Made by a program: the position numbers and the translations under genes
Shown here: positions 1 to 11,208 of the stretch, piece after piece
Layout of the letters: each line of letters starts with the position of its first letter
Numbering within the stretch: position 1 is the stretch's first letter
Notes under the pieces: generated by a model
The model's input: only the letters and a program-made list of their open reading frames with translations
The model's database searches: none
Told to the model about the DNA's origin: nothing
Assembly: GCF_030272615.1 (NCBI RefSeq)
Contig: NC_081406.1
Coordinates: 263,528,624 to 263,592,623 of the forward strand
Length of the DNA: 64,000 bases
Direction: 5' to 3'
Source of the DNA: Cryptomeria japonica
Lineage: Eukaryota > Streptophyta > Pinopsida > Cupressales > Cupressaceae

Positions 1-420
1 AGTATAGGAAAAACATAGATAAATCATGCTACATAGCGGATGAGAAAGCTGTGATTGATTCTGATGATGAACCGACATAAGACTCTACTAGTGGTTCCAA
101 TAATGGAAAGGAATTGATGTTATTGTCTATCAAGGAAGATGCTCTGGCACTAGAAGAGAATGTACCTGAAGAGAAGACACTTGCTGCTAAAATTGAAGAT
201 AAGGATGAATGGGTAATTGACAGTGGATGTTCACATCATATGACTGGAGATAAAGGGAAGTTTCTATCTTTGCAAGAATTTGATGGCGATCTAGTTAGAT
301 TTGGAGATCACAAAGCATGTATGATCAACGAAAAAGGAACTATATCATTGGATGGTAAGAACAATATAGATAATATTTATTTTGTTGAAGGTTTGAAGCA
401 TAATCTTTTGAGTGTAGGAC
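1..420 (+). pseudogene. Ty1/copia gag-protease fragment
   Basis: Reads through the end of gag into the aspartic protease of a copia polyprotein. The catalytic motif D-S-G-C-S-H-H-M-T-G is at about 220-245, followed by the conserved stretch ending G-L-K-H-N-L-L-S-V-G-Q at about 390-420. The protein is very close to the corresponding part of element B (34643-36127, minus strand), so it belongs to the same family. One in-frame stop lies at about 78. The fragment enters at the window edge and stops abruptly after S-V-G-Q, where unrelated gypsy sequence begins. No RT or integrase of this copy remains here. It is a dead fragment. Confidence 0.85.
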
Positions 421-1011
421 AAAGAGTTGATCTCCCCTAATATCAAAATAACTGGGGGCAAAAATTCTACAATTGCAAGTCAAAAAGCATACTTGTTGAT
501 CCTAAGTCTCCATCATGCTATCCTACTTTCACTTCTTTTCACAATCATAAGTCTTCATAACTCTTCCACTTGTTCCACACATCCATCCCCTTCTAGCGAT
601 ACATCATGGACCTTTAATGGAGCTTCCTCGCAGGACTTTGTTATCAGGGATGCCCAAACTTCTTCAGGTGACACGCATATGGGCCTGTGTAGTCCACACA
701 CTAGTAATTCTATCTCAGTTCCTTTATCAAGGAAGACAGTCACTCAAGATACACATCATTCAATCAAGGAACGTTGCAGCTACAATCACAAGGTCAAGCC
801 TCGCACATTTGAGGTAGGTGACTTAGTTCTCAGAGAAAATCCTAAAAATCAACAAGACAGAGAGAAGAAGGGCAAGTTCGAACCAAACTGGCTTGGTCCC
901 TACATCATTACAGCAGCATATGGATCTGGTGCGTATCAACTCTCAACTACAGAAGGTGAACCTTTAAAGGATCCTATCAACAGCATGCACCTTCGCAGGA
1001 TCTACACATAG
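421..1011 (+). pseudogene. Ty3/gypsy integrase C-terminal fragment
   Basis: An open frame runs to a stop at 1009-1011. Only its last third (about 735-1011) is recognisable: H-K-V-K-P-R-T-F-E-V-G-D-L-V-L-R, then G-K-F-E-P-N-W-L-G-P-Y-I-I, then a final H-L-R-R-I-Y. This is the C-terminal end of a Ty3/gypsy integrase of the Tat/Athila type, the last domain of pol. The first part (421-730) is not recognisable and may be scrambled. The distal context (antisense PMD gene, PPT and LTR) supports a gypsy element read left to right. Confidence 0.75.
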
Positions 1012-2811
1012 CTCTTCAGAGTATCCTAATTCAAAAATACAAAAAAAATTATAAAACAAAATAAAATCATTACTTGGTGAAAACCTGGCAAACAGGCGCC
1101 TTGTGACACAAAAAAACATTGAAAAATCCAAAAAAAAGTAAAGAGAAATAATTTCGTCCAAAGGTGAAAACCACTTCGGTGGCGCCCTGGGCAAGTACCA
1201 TGGTGAAAATTGGGTCACCAGCGCCATGCGTAGAGACATTGTTCCTGCCTCCTTCAGGATTCTCTTTCATCATTTCACTTTGCACACACTCACAACCTAT
1301 TCGTTCATAATAAACTTACCCATTCCCATCATGGCTTGTTATTGATCTACCCAAGATTGGTTAGCCATTCATAATAAACATTCCTTTTCATCCCTTTCCA
1401 TCCATAATAAATCAGATCCTATCTGTGGCTAAGGCAAATCCTACGTCTAGTGATGGGTGTGGAACTAAGAACATCACATGTTTCGAGGAGTACAGTTTCT
1501 TCCAGCTTCCTTCAGTCTATTCGCACACAGTCCGCAATAAAGCAACATTTGCATCACAGATCCACAATAAATTATCAGTTTCATGGATTCAGTCAGCTTC
1601 AGATGAGACACAGCAGCAACAATGGGCTTCAACAAATCAAATCTTTCAACAGATTCAGACAACATTATGGTTCAGTGCTATCTATCCTTTCTGTGAAAGT
1701 AAACATTGTGACCACAATCAAATAAGACTTATACAAGTGACAAGAGACACTAAACTTGAGGGCTATAATGGATGTTGGTGTCGAGTCTTGGCTTTCTTTT
1801 GATTTTATCTTTTTGGTGACATTTCTTTTAGCTTTTCTGGGATGTCTTTGACTAGAGATTCTATCTCCAGGATGTCTTTGACTAGAAAGGTGAGGATGGG
1901 GTATCGTCACCTATTTTTGCTGTCTGTGGATTGTCTCTTAGTAATGCTATGACTTGTCCAAGGATATGAGGACACTGTGAGTCTAATGTGAACTGGGGCA
2001 TTCCTTGTTTGTGACTATCTTATCTCCATGCAAACAGGTACAATGACTTTCTGGGTCAAACATATGCCTCGATTGTCATAACCTATTTTGCCATAATAAA
2101 GCTCAATGATGATAACGCACAAGAAGCTCTTTCACTTTCATATCTTCTGTCTTCCATCCCTATTTCTTGATTGACTTCCATCATCCTTCTCGAGTCCGCA
2201 TAGCCTGCTATCACATGAGTGAGTATAATGACACACCAAAAACATTTACATTTCATGTAGTTGCACCTACATTACCACATATAAGCATTTCATACATACA
2301 TATAGATATCACAACTGCATCACATCCTACACACAACACCTGTTAGTACAATAATCATTTGCATTATCATATTCATTTGCATTACATACATTTACATTTG
2401 CATTGACATACACATATAAAAACATAAAAGAACAAAAATATATTGCATTGCATTCCATACATATTTGCATCCATATCATAAGCATCACATAAGAATATCT
2501 CATCACATAGGTACACATGCATATAGCTGCCGCAAAGATGAATCATCTCATATATAATCATAAAGTGTCATAATACAATGATGTCAAAAATCATATGGCT
2601 ACAATCACCCGCAGGTGTCTACAATACAAAAATGGTACAAAACTGATACAAAGGGAGCCTTCTAAGGCTATGATGAACTCCCTCCCTCGGAGCCGCCTGG
2701 CCTCGATGGAATCTGAGCCCCTGAAGGACCCACCCCAGGATCATCCCTCCTGTCTCCTCTATCTGGTGGTGGTGGAGGACCCATAACCCCACCACTCGAT
2801 GCCTGTCTCTT
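1012..2811 (+). other. Gypsy spacer between pol and the antisense ORF
   Basis: About 1.8 kb without a convincing gene. 1070-1250 has the GGTGAAAACC and GGCGCC motifs that commonly follow Tat-type pol. 2230-2560 is a C/A-rich, CATA- and TTTGCAT-rich low-complexity stretch. The open frames across 1425-1910 show no domain and no repeat similarity. Confidence 0.5.
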
Positions 2812-4641
2812 CTAGCTCCCTCCCGTAGCTGTCGCTGTATGCAACGGTCTATGGAAGCTCCTCGCCCGCTGATCCGCTGGCACTGCACCGTAGTAGAGGT
2901 CTCTCCAGTAGGCTATCTCCTCTCCTGCCCGCAGGACATAAGCGTATCCTGCCCTTGTATCCTTAGTTGCCTGTCTCCTTGCCCTCAGTGCTATCTCAGC
3001 CTCTGTGTAGCGCTGGATAGCTTGATCCCACTCTCGCTCAGTATCCTTGAGCCTAGTCCTGAGCCGATCCCTCTCCCTCTCTAGATCCTGAATCTCATCT
3101 GCCTGGCCCTGGCAGATCTCCCTCAGATCCAGCAGCTCAGCCTCCACTGGGTCAACCCCCTCTGCCTCTGCCCCTGCCTGTGGCTCCTCCTCTCTGGGTG
3201 CCTACCCCTGTGCCGGTATTGGTACCTATACTGGTACCTATCTCTGTCCCTGCCCCTGTATCTGCACCTGCCTGGGACCCTGTGCTGCTGGCACTTGTAA
3301 AGGCAATACACTGCGACCCCTCACCACCCGAGCCTGCCTCTCCTCTCCACCCTCCCTCCGAGGTGCAACTTGCCTCTCCCCAACTACTCCTCTCCTCCTC
3401 CGTCGGCCTCTCCCCCCATCACCTCCACCATCATCATCATCTCCCCCACCATCTCCCTCCAGTGCCTCTCCAGGATCTATCAACCGTGGGAATGGATGCT
3501 CTGCCCAATATGCTGTATACTCAGCATCCATCCCGGCGTCCTCGATCTCAGGCCACATGTCCCAAGGAAGAGGTATCATCTCCACCAGCTGAGTCACTGC
3601 CTGATCATATGACAGTAACAGCCCAAACTGTGCCTGATCTCTAACCGTGCGGGCATACATGCCTGATCCCCGGGGCATCCTCTGAATCTGACCAAACTGT
3701 CAGCCAATCCTGTCTACCAGCTGCCTCTCTAGCACATAGGGCGTCCGCCCAATCAGGTACCTGCTCTGAAAAGTGTATGGTAGCTCAACTGCATCATCCT
3801 CCCACTGCTCGCAGCCCAGATATGGTCTCCATATGACCTCATCAATGTCATCAATCACTCGCCTCCAGTACTCTAGCTTGCCAATCCGTAGTTGTGATGT
3901 GATCATATCGTACAAATGCACAAAGCTGCGTCCATGACCTCTGCCTCTGAAGTGTATCGGTTGGGTAACCGGCAGATGCTCGTAGGCCCATACCTGTAGC
4001 AGTGTCACTCCACAACCCAATCCCACTGATCCATGATAAACAAACTGATGAAGCTCGTAATACAAGTGTGCTAGCACACACGATCCCCAGGCATATCTAG
4101 TATGCTGTGTCATCAACGTCTCCAGTGCTCCCCCCCAGCCCACAGCCAATCCCCGTGTCGCCCTATCCAGACATAGGAACCCACTGATAACTCCTCCGAT
4201 CACTGCTGGCAATGCTAACCCTGTGGCTGTCATGGTGTCCCATGCCACGTGTCCTGCCCTCATCTCCAATCCAGGGTCCTGAAATACCCATCTCAGTGCC
4301 TCCCTGTCTCCATCTCGATCGTATGGGATCAGCTCCCCATCGATCGGCACCCGCAAAATCCTGTATACATCCTCCAGCGTGACTGTCATCTCACCCATAG
4401 GCAAATGGAATGTGCACGTCTCAGAGTGCCATCTCTCAGCCAGCGCAGTCAGCAAACCCATGTTTGCCCGAAACTCAAGCACATACAGTACATGTCTTAG
4501 ACCCATCTCATCAATAGCAGCTCTGTCCTCGGCTGTCAACTTAGGTCGCAACCTCTGAGTCGATGGGAATCTCTCACGTGACTCTAGCATCGGCAAATAC
4601 TCCTGCAGTCAAACAACTCAATCATGTCAGTTATAGTGGCA

Positions 4642-4915
4642 TTCACTGTTTATCACAAAATGCTACTCGCTATCTAAATGCATATGGCTATCTACCCTAG
4701 TGACACTCACTGTTCATCACAAAGTGTTGCTATTTATCCTAGTGGTACTCACTGTTCATCACAAAGTACTATGTGTGTGACACTCCCTGTTCATCACAAA
4801 GTGTTACTCACATTTGCACTCCCTGTTCATCACAAAGTGCTACTCATATTTCAGTACTCCCTGTTCATCACAAAGTACTCTATCTTGGTACTCACTGTTC
4901 ATCACAAAGTGCCTT
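4642..4915. repeat. Seven-unit hairpin array with covarying stems
   Basis: Seven units share a core like CACTGTTCATCACAA, bounded by five-base inverted arms. Left/right arms in order: GCATT/AATGC, ACACT/AGTGT, GTACT/AGTAC, ACACT/AGTGT, GCACT/AGTGC, GTACT/AGTAC, GTACT/AGTGC (one wobble). Arms change together, so the stem is kept while its sequence varies. Units are spaced about 35-60 bases apart. The array lies inside the predicted intron of the antisense PMD gene. Confidence 0.85.
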
Positions 4916-5044
4916 GATCTATCCTAGTCTTCCTAGAGGACCTGCTTGAGTGTATCCTCTCAGCAGCTTATCCAATCGACAGCATATGTTCATCACAGAA
5001 CTGCCGATTTGACCTAGAAGATGCAAATTCATACTTTTCAAATG

Positions 5045-5320
5045 CAAACGCGCTTGCATGACATAAACGTGCTCAAAAACTGCATAAACGCGCCTGAACG
5101 ACATAGACGCGCCTGCCTGACATAGACGTGCCTATGCTCTGCATAGACGCACCTAGTTGACATAGACGTGCCTTCTTGGCACAAACACGCCTGAACAGCA
5201 CAGACACGGCCGCATTTGACACAGACGCAGGTCTAGACATAGACGCGCCTGGCACAAACACAGACGCGCCTAGCGAACACAAACGCACCTGGCACCAACG
5301 CAGACGTGCCTAAACATTTT
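5045..5320. repeat. About 12-unit GACATAGACGCGCCT tandem array
   Basis: Degenerate units of roughly 20-28 bases around ACATAGACGCGCCT (also CACAAACGCGCCT). It is unusually GC- and CG-rich for this window. It lies beside the hairpin array in the same predicted intron. Units are not palindromic. Confidence 0.75.
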
Positions 5321-5824
5321 TTGACACTTTTTGGACCCTAGTCTAAGCGCATTTATTACCCTATTCGACATGCATTAATGACAAAATTAAATGCATCAAA
5401 GTACGAAGAGGTTTGGTGGTACTTACCAGCTCTCCTGCCTCTGCTGGCCTCTGAAATCGACGAACGCGGCCGAATCTGTGAGTGAAAGCCATCACTGCTG
5501 ACTGCTCCTACTAAATTTTCACTCTGTAATATACTCTCGTGGATGTGTAGATGACAATGAGGATGTGTTTTCCCCCGTGGTCTATCTTATAGATTACCCC
5601 TAGCCCTCGCCTTCATTTTCCGAGTCAGTCTTCATTATCCCGTGACTTTGTCACTTTATCCGGTCAATCCATTCTATCTTGTCTTTCTTATCGAGAGATT
5701 GTCTGCAATCTTTTCAGACATTTTTATCCAATCTCTCGAGGGGGTATATCATTCCCATTCTGGGGCAACTCTGTATCAATTCATCTTATCTTCTTTGAAA
5801 CAACACGACAAGCCGCATTGTCTC

Positions 5825-5838
5825 AAAGAGGGGCAAAA
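5825..5838 (+). promoter_or_regulatory. Polypurine tract of the gypsy element
   Basis: AAAGAGGGGCAAAA lies directly against the LTR start TGTAGACACC, as expected of the plus-strand primer of an LTR retrotransposon. Confidence 0.8.
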
Positions 5839-6625
5839 TGTAGACACCTAAAATTGTCATGTCTAATTAAATAAATATTTTATTTATTTAATTATCTAAG
5901 CCTAATTCTTCTATTAATTAAATAAATCCTTATTTATTTAATTAATTCATTTATCCTCTTCTAGCCTTATTTCTCATTTAAATAAATACATTTATTTATT
6001 TAAATTATCCTTTTCCTAAATTAAATAAATATTCTTATTTATTTGATTGATCCTACTTCTTTATTAATTAAATAAATCTTTATTTATTTAATTAATTCAT
6101 TAGCCTTTTCTACCTATGACACATGTCATTCATCTCTTAATTCATACACTACCTACCTCTTTCATTATTTTATTATTTCTTTTACCTACCCTCTAATCAT
6201 AGCCGACCTCCTTTTACACCTCTCAATCTTATCCCTCCATTTCATATAGTGTCTTCTATATAAGGAGATGCTTCCTTCATTATCAAACCCTAATGAGCTA
6301 AGGACCTAAGGAGCTAACTACTTGATCAATTGACTACACCACGATCCTACTTGCAACCACATTCCGTTCTTTATTGAGCTCTTGTGCATATAAAATCTGA
6401 GAGCAAATATATCAAGCAAGATCAACGGAGATAGGAAGAATGGAGATCAAAACCCTATTGGACATGTGATGGTATAATCTTTGTGATTTTATGTGATTTG
6501 CATTGTCTTAGGTAATCTTCATATGTTATGGTGGATCTTTGTTGATTGTTAGGCTAGGGTTTTGTAGTTGAATTCATTTAGCCTTTCAATATTGTTATTA
6601 TTGTTATCCATTTTCACCATATACA
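5839..6625 (+). repeat. 3' LTR of the gypsy element
   Basis: Starts TGTAGACACCTAAAATTG. The first 280 bases contain several TTAATTAAATAAAT blocks (U3). A TATA box, CTATATAAGG, lies at about 6255. The right end is not certain; ATATACA at about 6625 is the best TG...CA-type end before copia sequence begins. The start and the U3 style resemble solo LTR F (39485), suggesting related families. Confidence 0.65.
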
Positions 6626-8174
6626 GTTAGCTTTGTGATTCAGTGGTTTTTGTTTTTGCTTTGATACTTTTGTCAGATTTCTAGCATTGATGTCAAAGGA
6701 AGAGAGATGTCGATGTGAAAAACTTAAGGAGTTGTATACATTAGGGGGAGAGATATATGTGAAAAACAAAGCTTTATAGAGATATCATTCATAGGGAGTT
6801 TGGTCTTTGTTTTAGAACTTCATTGCTATATCTTTATGTAGGAGATTGTTGGTTGTCTTCGATTGGGGCAGACCTGTTTGGCATTTCTTTAGCACTTGGA
6901 TGTTTTTCACATATAGTGTTGCCATTAATGTCAAAGGGAGACATCGTTGGACATTTGGAGGAGTTGATTATGTGTTACATTGATGTTTTGTCATCGATGT
7001 CAACACTAGTTGTTATGGATGCTTTAACGACACCCTTCTAGTCCCGGTAGGATGTTTGGTTTTTGGTTGGTTTGGATCTGACATAATCCAGTATCCTCTG
7101 GTATGTCTGGGTTATGGAATTGGCATATTCATGCTACTCATATTCATGTTTACTCAGTTGGTTTTGTTTTGGTGATTGGATGCTATCCTGTTTGTTTGGA
7201 AGCTTGGTTTGTGGTTTCGATGAGGGTTTCATGGATAGAGCTTTGATGAATATCTTTGATAAATTGCATAAGTGGTGTTGGTGTGGCTTCTGGTATGGTT
7301 TTAGGATGCTTATGGTGATCATGTTCGAGACTTGGTGGATTGGGATCATTGCTTTAGAGTGTGTAGACCTATATTGGGTCCTAGTGTATCTAGGTTATGG
7401 ATCGGCTTAATGTAATGTGTTGATTGGACCTCTTGATGTGTTTTTGGGATGTCTTATGGGTTGGATATTATTTGTTTGGTCTTAGGACGACATATTCTGT
7501 AAGTATGTAATTGTTGTTTGTCTGGTGGCCGACCTTGTTGTTTATGGTTGAGGGTTTGTATATATATGATGTAAGATCTCATTGTAGATCATTATGGTAT
7601 GGGATATGGATATGTAAGGAGTGAATAATGTAATATCATTCAGGTAGAGGATTTTGTTGATCATTGGAGATCGAGTTAAGATTATGCCTAAGGATTTAGT
7701 CCTCTAGTATTGAGCTTAACCGGAACTGTACTCAGGCATAGGAGATTCTATCTTTCGCAGTTCATTCATTCTTCTGGATTGTAGTTTGGATTTCTACGTA
7801 TTCAGTGAAACTCCTTTTGTGATGAGCAGTGCACTCTAGGTTGTTGGCCTTCTTGCAAGTGCAGGCCCCTTAATTTTAATTCACATACTTACTATAGAAG
7901 TATTATCTAATTGTGGGTAGGCTTCCCACCGTGGTTTTTCCCTTTATCGGGGTTTCCACATATAAATCTTGGTGTCATGTAGATGGTATTTATTCTCTGA
8001 TTATTGTTTATTCTTAATTGGTTTATCTGCTATTTTGGTATTTGGTTTATGCATTTTGTATTGATATTTTGGGTTCCGATATTAAAGTTTAAATTTCTTA
8101 AGGTTCTGGTAATCTGTGACAATTGATTTACCCCCCCCTCTCAGTTCTCTTTCGGTTATTTGAACTGTCTAACA
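6626..8174 (+). mobile_element. Truncated copia element E: 3' end and 3' LTR
   Basis: Plus-oriented copia 3' end. A purine-rich tract (TTAGGGGGAGAGA at about 6743) and non-coding sequence lead to a putative LTR, about 6847 (TGTTGGTTGTC) to 8174 (GTCTAACA). The end of this LTR, CCCCTCTCAGTTCTC then CTAACA, matches the terminus of the B-type LTR read in the other orientation, as does the internal GTGGGTAGGCTTCCCACCGT block at about 7915. No coding part is left. It abuts the LTR of element D at 8175, so it probably landed inside that LTR and later lost its left part. Confidence 0.6.
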
Positions 8175-8341
8175 ATTTTGGGTCAGGATCAAGGTGCCTA
8201 AGGGGGTGTTGATCAAGGTTTTTGATGTTTGTGATGTGTATGAGCATAATCAGGTCTTCAATCAAGCCAAGGGTCACAAACACTAAGGTGAAGACCCAAA
8301 TGTGGTTGAAATTGCAAGGGGTTCAATTTTAGGATGCTACA
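8175..8341 (-). repeat. Truncated 3' LTR of element D
   Basis: Matches 15674-15842 with scattered differences. It contains TTTTTGATGTTTGTGATGTG and GAAGACCCAAATGTGGT. Only the LTR start (minus orientation) survives; the rest is cut off by the copia LTR that ends at 8174. Confidence 0.75.
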
Positions 8342-8802
8342 TTTAGCCCCCACTTTAGCGGGAGTATGAATTCAATCATACTCTCGATAAATCAAAAAGG
8401 GTTCACATTGAAAGACTTTCACCAAGTCATCAAGGAGGCAACATACACCAAGCCCCCAGTGGAATTTAGGATCTCACAACTTCAATGACAAGATAAAAGG
8501 GAAGATACTAAGATAGAGAAGGAGAGAACCATGACTACAACTAGTAAGGTTCCCTTACTATGAGTCATGAAAAGAAAAATACCAAAAATTACAAAGCAAA
8601 AGACAAAGTTCGCTAAGTAACTTTAAGTATCAAGATATAAAAGAGAGAGAATCATTGAGCGGAGTGTATGTCCCCATGTTAAAGAAATTGTGTACACCTT
8701 TATTGCTTTAAGGTAGGATACACCCTAAAAGACAAGTACGTTATCACAATAATAAGCCCCCAAGAGAGGACAATAAATGGATAATGAACAAAAAACACAA
8801 AG

Positions 8803-10040
8803 CATGGGGTGGTTTCACTTAACTCTGGGGTCAGTATTCTTTTTATGATAGCTCATGTATGTATATATATCTTGGTGCACGTACCGGTTAGGAGGGACCT
8901 CAAAGAGATCAATCTGGACCGATCAACAAGAGTAAAAACAACAGAAACACGAGGATATGATGGAGGGAATGTAGAACAGAATGAATTATATCATGAAAAC
9001 CAATTCAATCAACCGGTAACAACTGAGTTATAGAAACTGGCTCACTGACTTGCTAAAACATGCTCAATTACAAAATAGGTCACAACTAGGACCTCAAATC
9101 TTAAGATCTAGCTTCTATGTTCAGTCTAATACCTTATATAACATTCCAATGCTTAATTATAATGATATATATGATCTAAGGGATTTGGTTGGCCCAAAAA
9201 GGGATCAAGTGCCGAAGAACAAGACCTAACGTGTAAAACCAACAAGGTCAGCCTTCGCCAAAGAAATTCCTCTAGAAAATCCAAAGGATGAAGTGTAGAT
9301 CAAAGGGAAGGTTGACCACACACCAAGGAACATCATAATCAACTCTCATGGCTCCAAAAGCTACATTAGGGATCTAGTAGATCACTAATGCAAATAGGTC
9401 TAGGCAACCAGTACCAGAAAATTGTCTCAGAAACTGGTAGCGATAACTTATCGAAAAATGATCCAAATACTTCATAGTTTGGGAATAAGGTAGATGATCA
9501 AGTCCTCAAGAAAAAATACAACTCCTTAAGATCCAGTGAGCCAATTTCAGAAAATGTTGAATCTGCAAAAAAAAAGCAAAATAGAAAAGAAATATTTTTA
9601 GTTGATGCAAGATTGCCAAGAACCAGGGATGCTCCTGCATCAAACATCTGGGGTTGCTGAAAACGCGAGTCTCTCACTTTTCTGGGGTCAGAGGAAAACC
9701 AAGGCATTCTACCTCTTCCTAAGAAATGACTGAATATAGAAGTTAGATCTTAAGATTTGAGGTCCTGGTTGTGACCTGTTCTGTAATTGAGCATGTTTTA
9801 GCAGGCCAGTGAGCTAGTTTCTGTAACCCGGTTGTTAGCAGTTGATTGAATCAATTCTCATGATACAATTTATTTTGTTATGCATTGCCTCCATCATATC
9901 CTTGTTTTTTTGTTGTGTTTACTCTTGTTGACTAGATTGATCTCTTTGAGGTCCCTCCTAACCAGTGATTGCATCAAGATATATATACATAGAATTGTTC
10001 CCATCCCCCAAGGAAAGGAAACCACCATGGAAGAAATGGA
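8803..10040. mobile_element. Foldback (long inverted repeat) structure in D
   Basis: Two arms of roughly 300 bases are inverted copies. The left arm (about 8803-9127) contains GTTAGGAGGGACCTCAAAGA and GCTCAATTACAAAATAGGTC. The right arm (about 9727-10040) contains the reverse complements (TCTTTGAGGTCCCTCCTAAC, GACCTGTTCTGTAATTGAGC) with about 10-15 percent differences. The loop of about 600 bases (9128-9726) has no convincing ORF. It fits a foldback or long-TIR non-autonomous DNA element, or an inverted duplication within D. No target duplication was found. Confidence 0.7.
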
Positions 10041-10099
10041 CACATGTGCCTTTTGAGTCAACATTAGAAAGACCAAAAGAGATCTCAATGCTTTGCATT

Positions 10100-11208
10100 T
10101 TTATCAAGTAGACAACACTAGGGACAACAAATAGAAGAAGGATCACAAATAAGAAAGAGAGGAGAGAGAGAGAATCTGTAGTGCTAATGAAGCTAATCAA
10201 GCACATCATCCACCTCCTGATCTTTCTCATAATTATTTATGGAAGGTGGAAAATACACAAGAGGAGACACATCGAGCACGGTAGACAAAGCTACCACAAA
10301 TTCCAAACAAGGATCATGCTCTAATGATGAGTCACTTTGTTTGTTACTAGGAACTACAATTAATGCTTTTGAAAATTATTTAGATAAGTAATTGTCAACA
10401 TCAACATATTCATATTCATCATCAGAAATATTAGGATCAACATTTTCATCATTAACAACATTCTCACCCATTTCTTAATCAAGATTAATGAGAATAGGAT
10501 CTCTAATAGGAATAGAACTTGAACCATCATTTGTCTTAAGCATTTTGCATCTTGGAGAATTAGGTTAAACATCCTCATTAGGAGAAAATGGAATTATGTC
10601 AACATTTGGCGTTTTAGGAGAAGAAATGGTTTGGGAAGCAAGTTCACAAGCTCTAGCACGACGTCTTCATTGGCGTTCTCTCGCAAAACTATTTCATTTA
10701 GTTTTGGCTGAAGGTTGTGAAGGTTTAGGTTCATCAGGTATAGGCTCATTTTCTTCTTTTAAGGAAGGATGAATAGGAGGAGGTCTTTTAGGTTGAACAA
10801 TAGGAGAGGTCGATCAATTCCCTTTGTAAGATGTAGGAGGTAAAACTACACCATATAAAGTAGGAATTAGAGTTGTAGGAAGGATATTGATCCATCATGA
10901 GGAGGAGGACTAGGTCTACCCTTAGGAGGAATAGCTTGACACTTAGGAGGAGAATTTCTATCCTTGGGAGGAAGAGTGGACCCATCCAAAGGAGAAGGAA
11001 TATATTCCTCTTTGGGAAGATGATTATTTCTTTCCTTAGGAGGAAGAATAATCTTATCCTCGAGAAGAGGTATATGATCATCAAGAGGAAGGCTAAGTGT
11101 TGGATTTTTAGGTTTACTCAATGACAAAATCATCTCATTTTTCCATTTTTGATATGGTTTAAAGAGAGCTTTGCTTCTAGGTTGAAGAGGTTCAAGGAAT
11201 TATTCAGA
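10100..11208 (-). other. D region downstream of protease, low complexity
   Basis: Follows protease in the minus direction. 10867-11133 encodes a proline/lysine-rich stretch with P-P-K-D-R-N-S-P-P-K-like repeats on the minus strand. 10360-10560 is ATCATC/ATTAG-rich. No RT or integrase motif is visible in any frame. Confidence 0.5.

Larger units (their letters stand above)
2812..5492 (-). pseudogene. Antisense PMD (MAIN-like) gene of the gypsy element
   Basis: Encodes a plant mobile domain protein (PF10536, the MAIN/MAIL1-like family; retroelement versions are also known). The hallmark G-E-M-T-V-T-L-E-D-V-Y-R-I-L-R-V-P-I-D-G-E is at about 4340-4400. Predicted model: exon 1 at 5492-5427 (22 codons from ATG), a GT-AG intron at 5426-4603, and exon 2 from 4602. 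The join is in phase and gives ...E-A-G-E-L then E-Y-L-P-M-L-E-S. Splicing is needed because a TGA sits in frame just before the acceptor. Downstream, after a stop near 3700, the same frame continues through a segment to 3238 with acidic (Asp/Gly) and basic (Arg) runs, and ends in a Glu/Arg-rich coiled coil (3147-2812). Stops at about 3700 and in the degenerate stretch 3148-3240 mark it as broken. A TATAAG motif lies about 95 bases upstream of the ATG on the minus strand. The intron and promoter are inferred. Confidence 0.75.
421..6625 (+). mobile_element. 3' half of a Ty3/gypsy Tat-like retrotransposon
   Basis: Order on the plus strand: integrase C-terminus (to 1011), a long non-coding spacer, an antisense PMD gene (2812-5492, minus), a polypurine tract (5825-5838) and a 3' LTR starting TGTAGACACC at 5839. 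Gag, protease, RT and most of integrase are missing; the left edge is a junction with a copia fragment. The right edge is uncertain: the LTR probably ends near 6625, where copia 3' sequence begins. Extra ORFs, some antisense, between pol and the 3' LTR are established for Tat-lineage gypsy elements. Confidence 0.7.

Noticed and set aside
1425-1910. Overlapping open frames in the gypsy spacer
   Set aside because: No domain, conflicting frames, and located in a known non-coding part of the element.
4642-5320. CRISPR-like look of the spaced repeats
   Set aside because: Plant retroelement context, degenerate units, irregular spacing and no associated genes.
7114-7410. 98-codon plus-strand ORF
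   Set aside because: Lies inside a copia LTR; its composition is T/G-rich translation.
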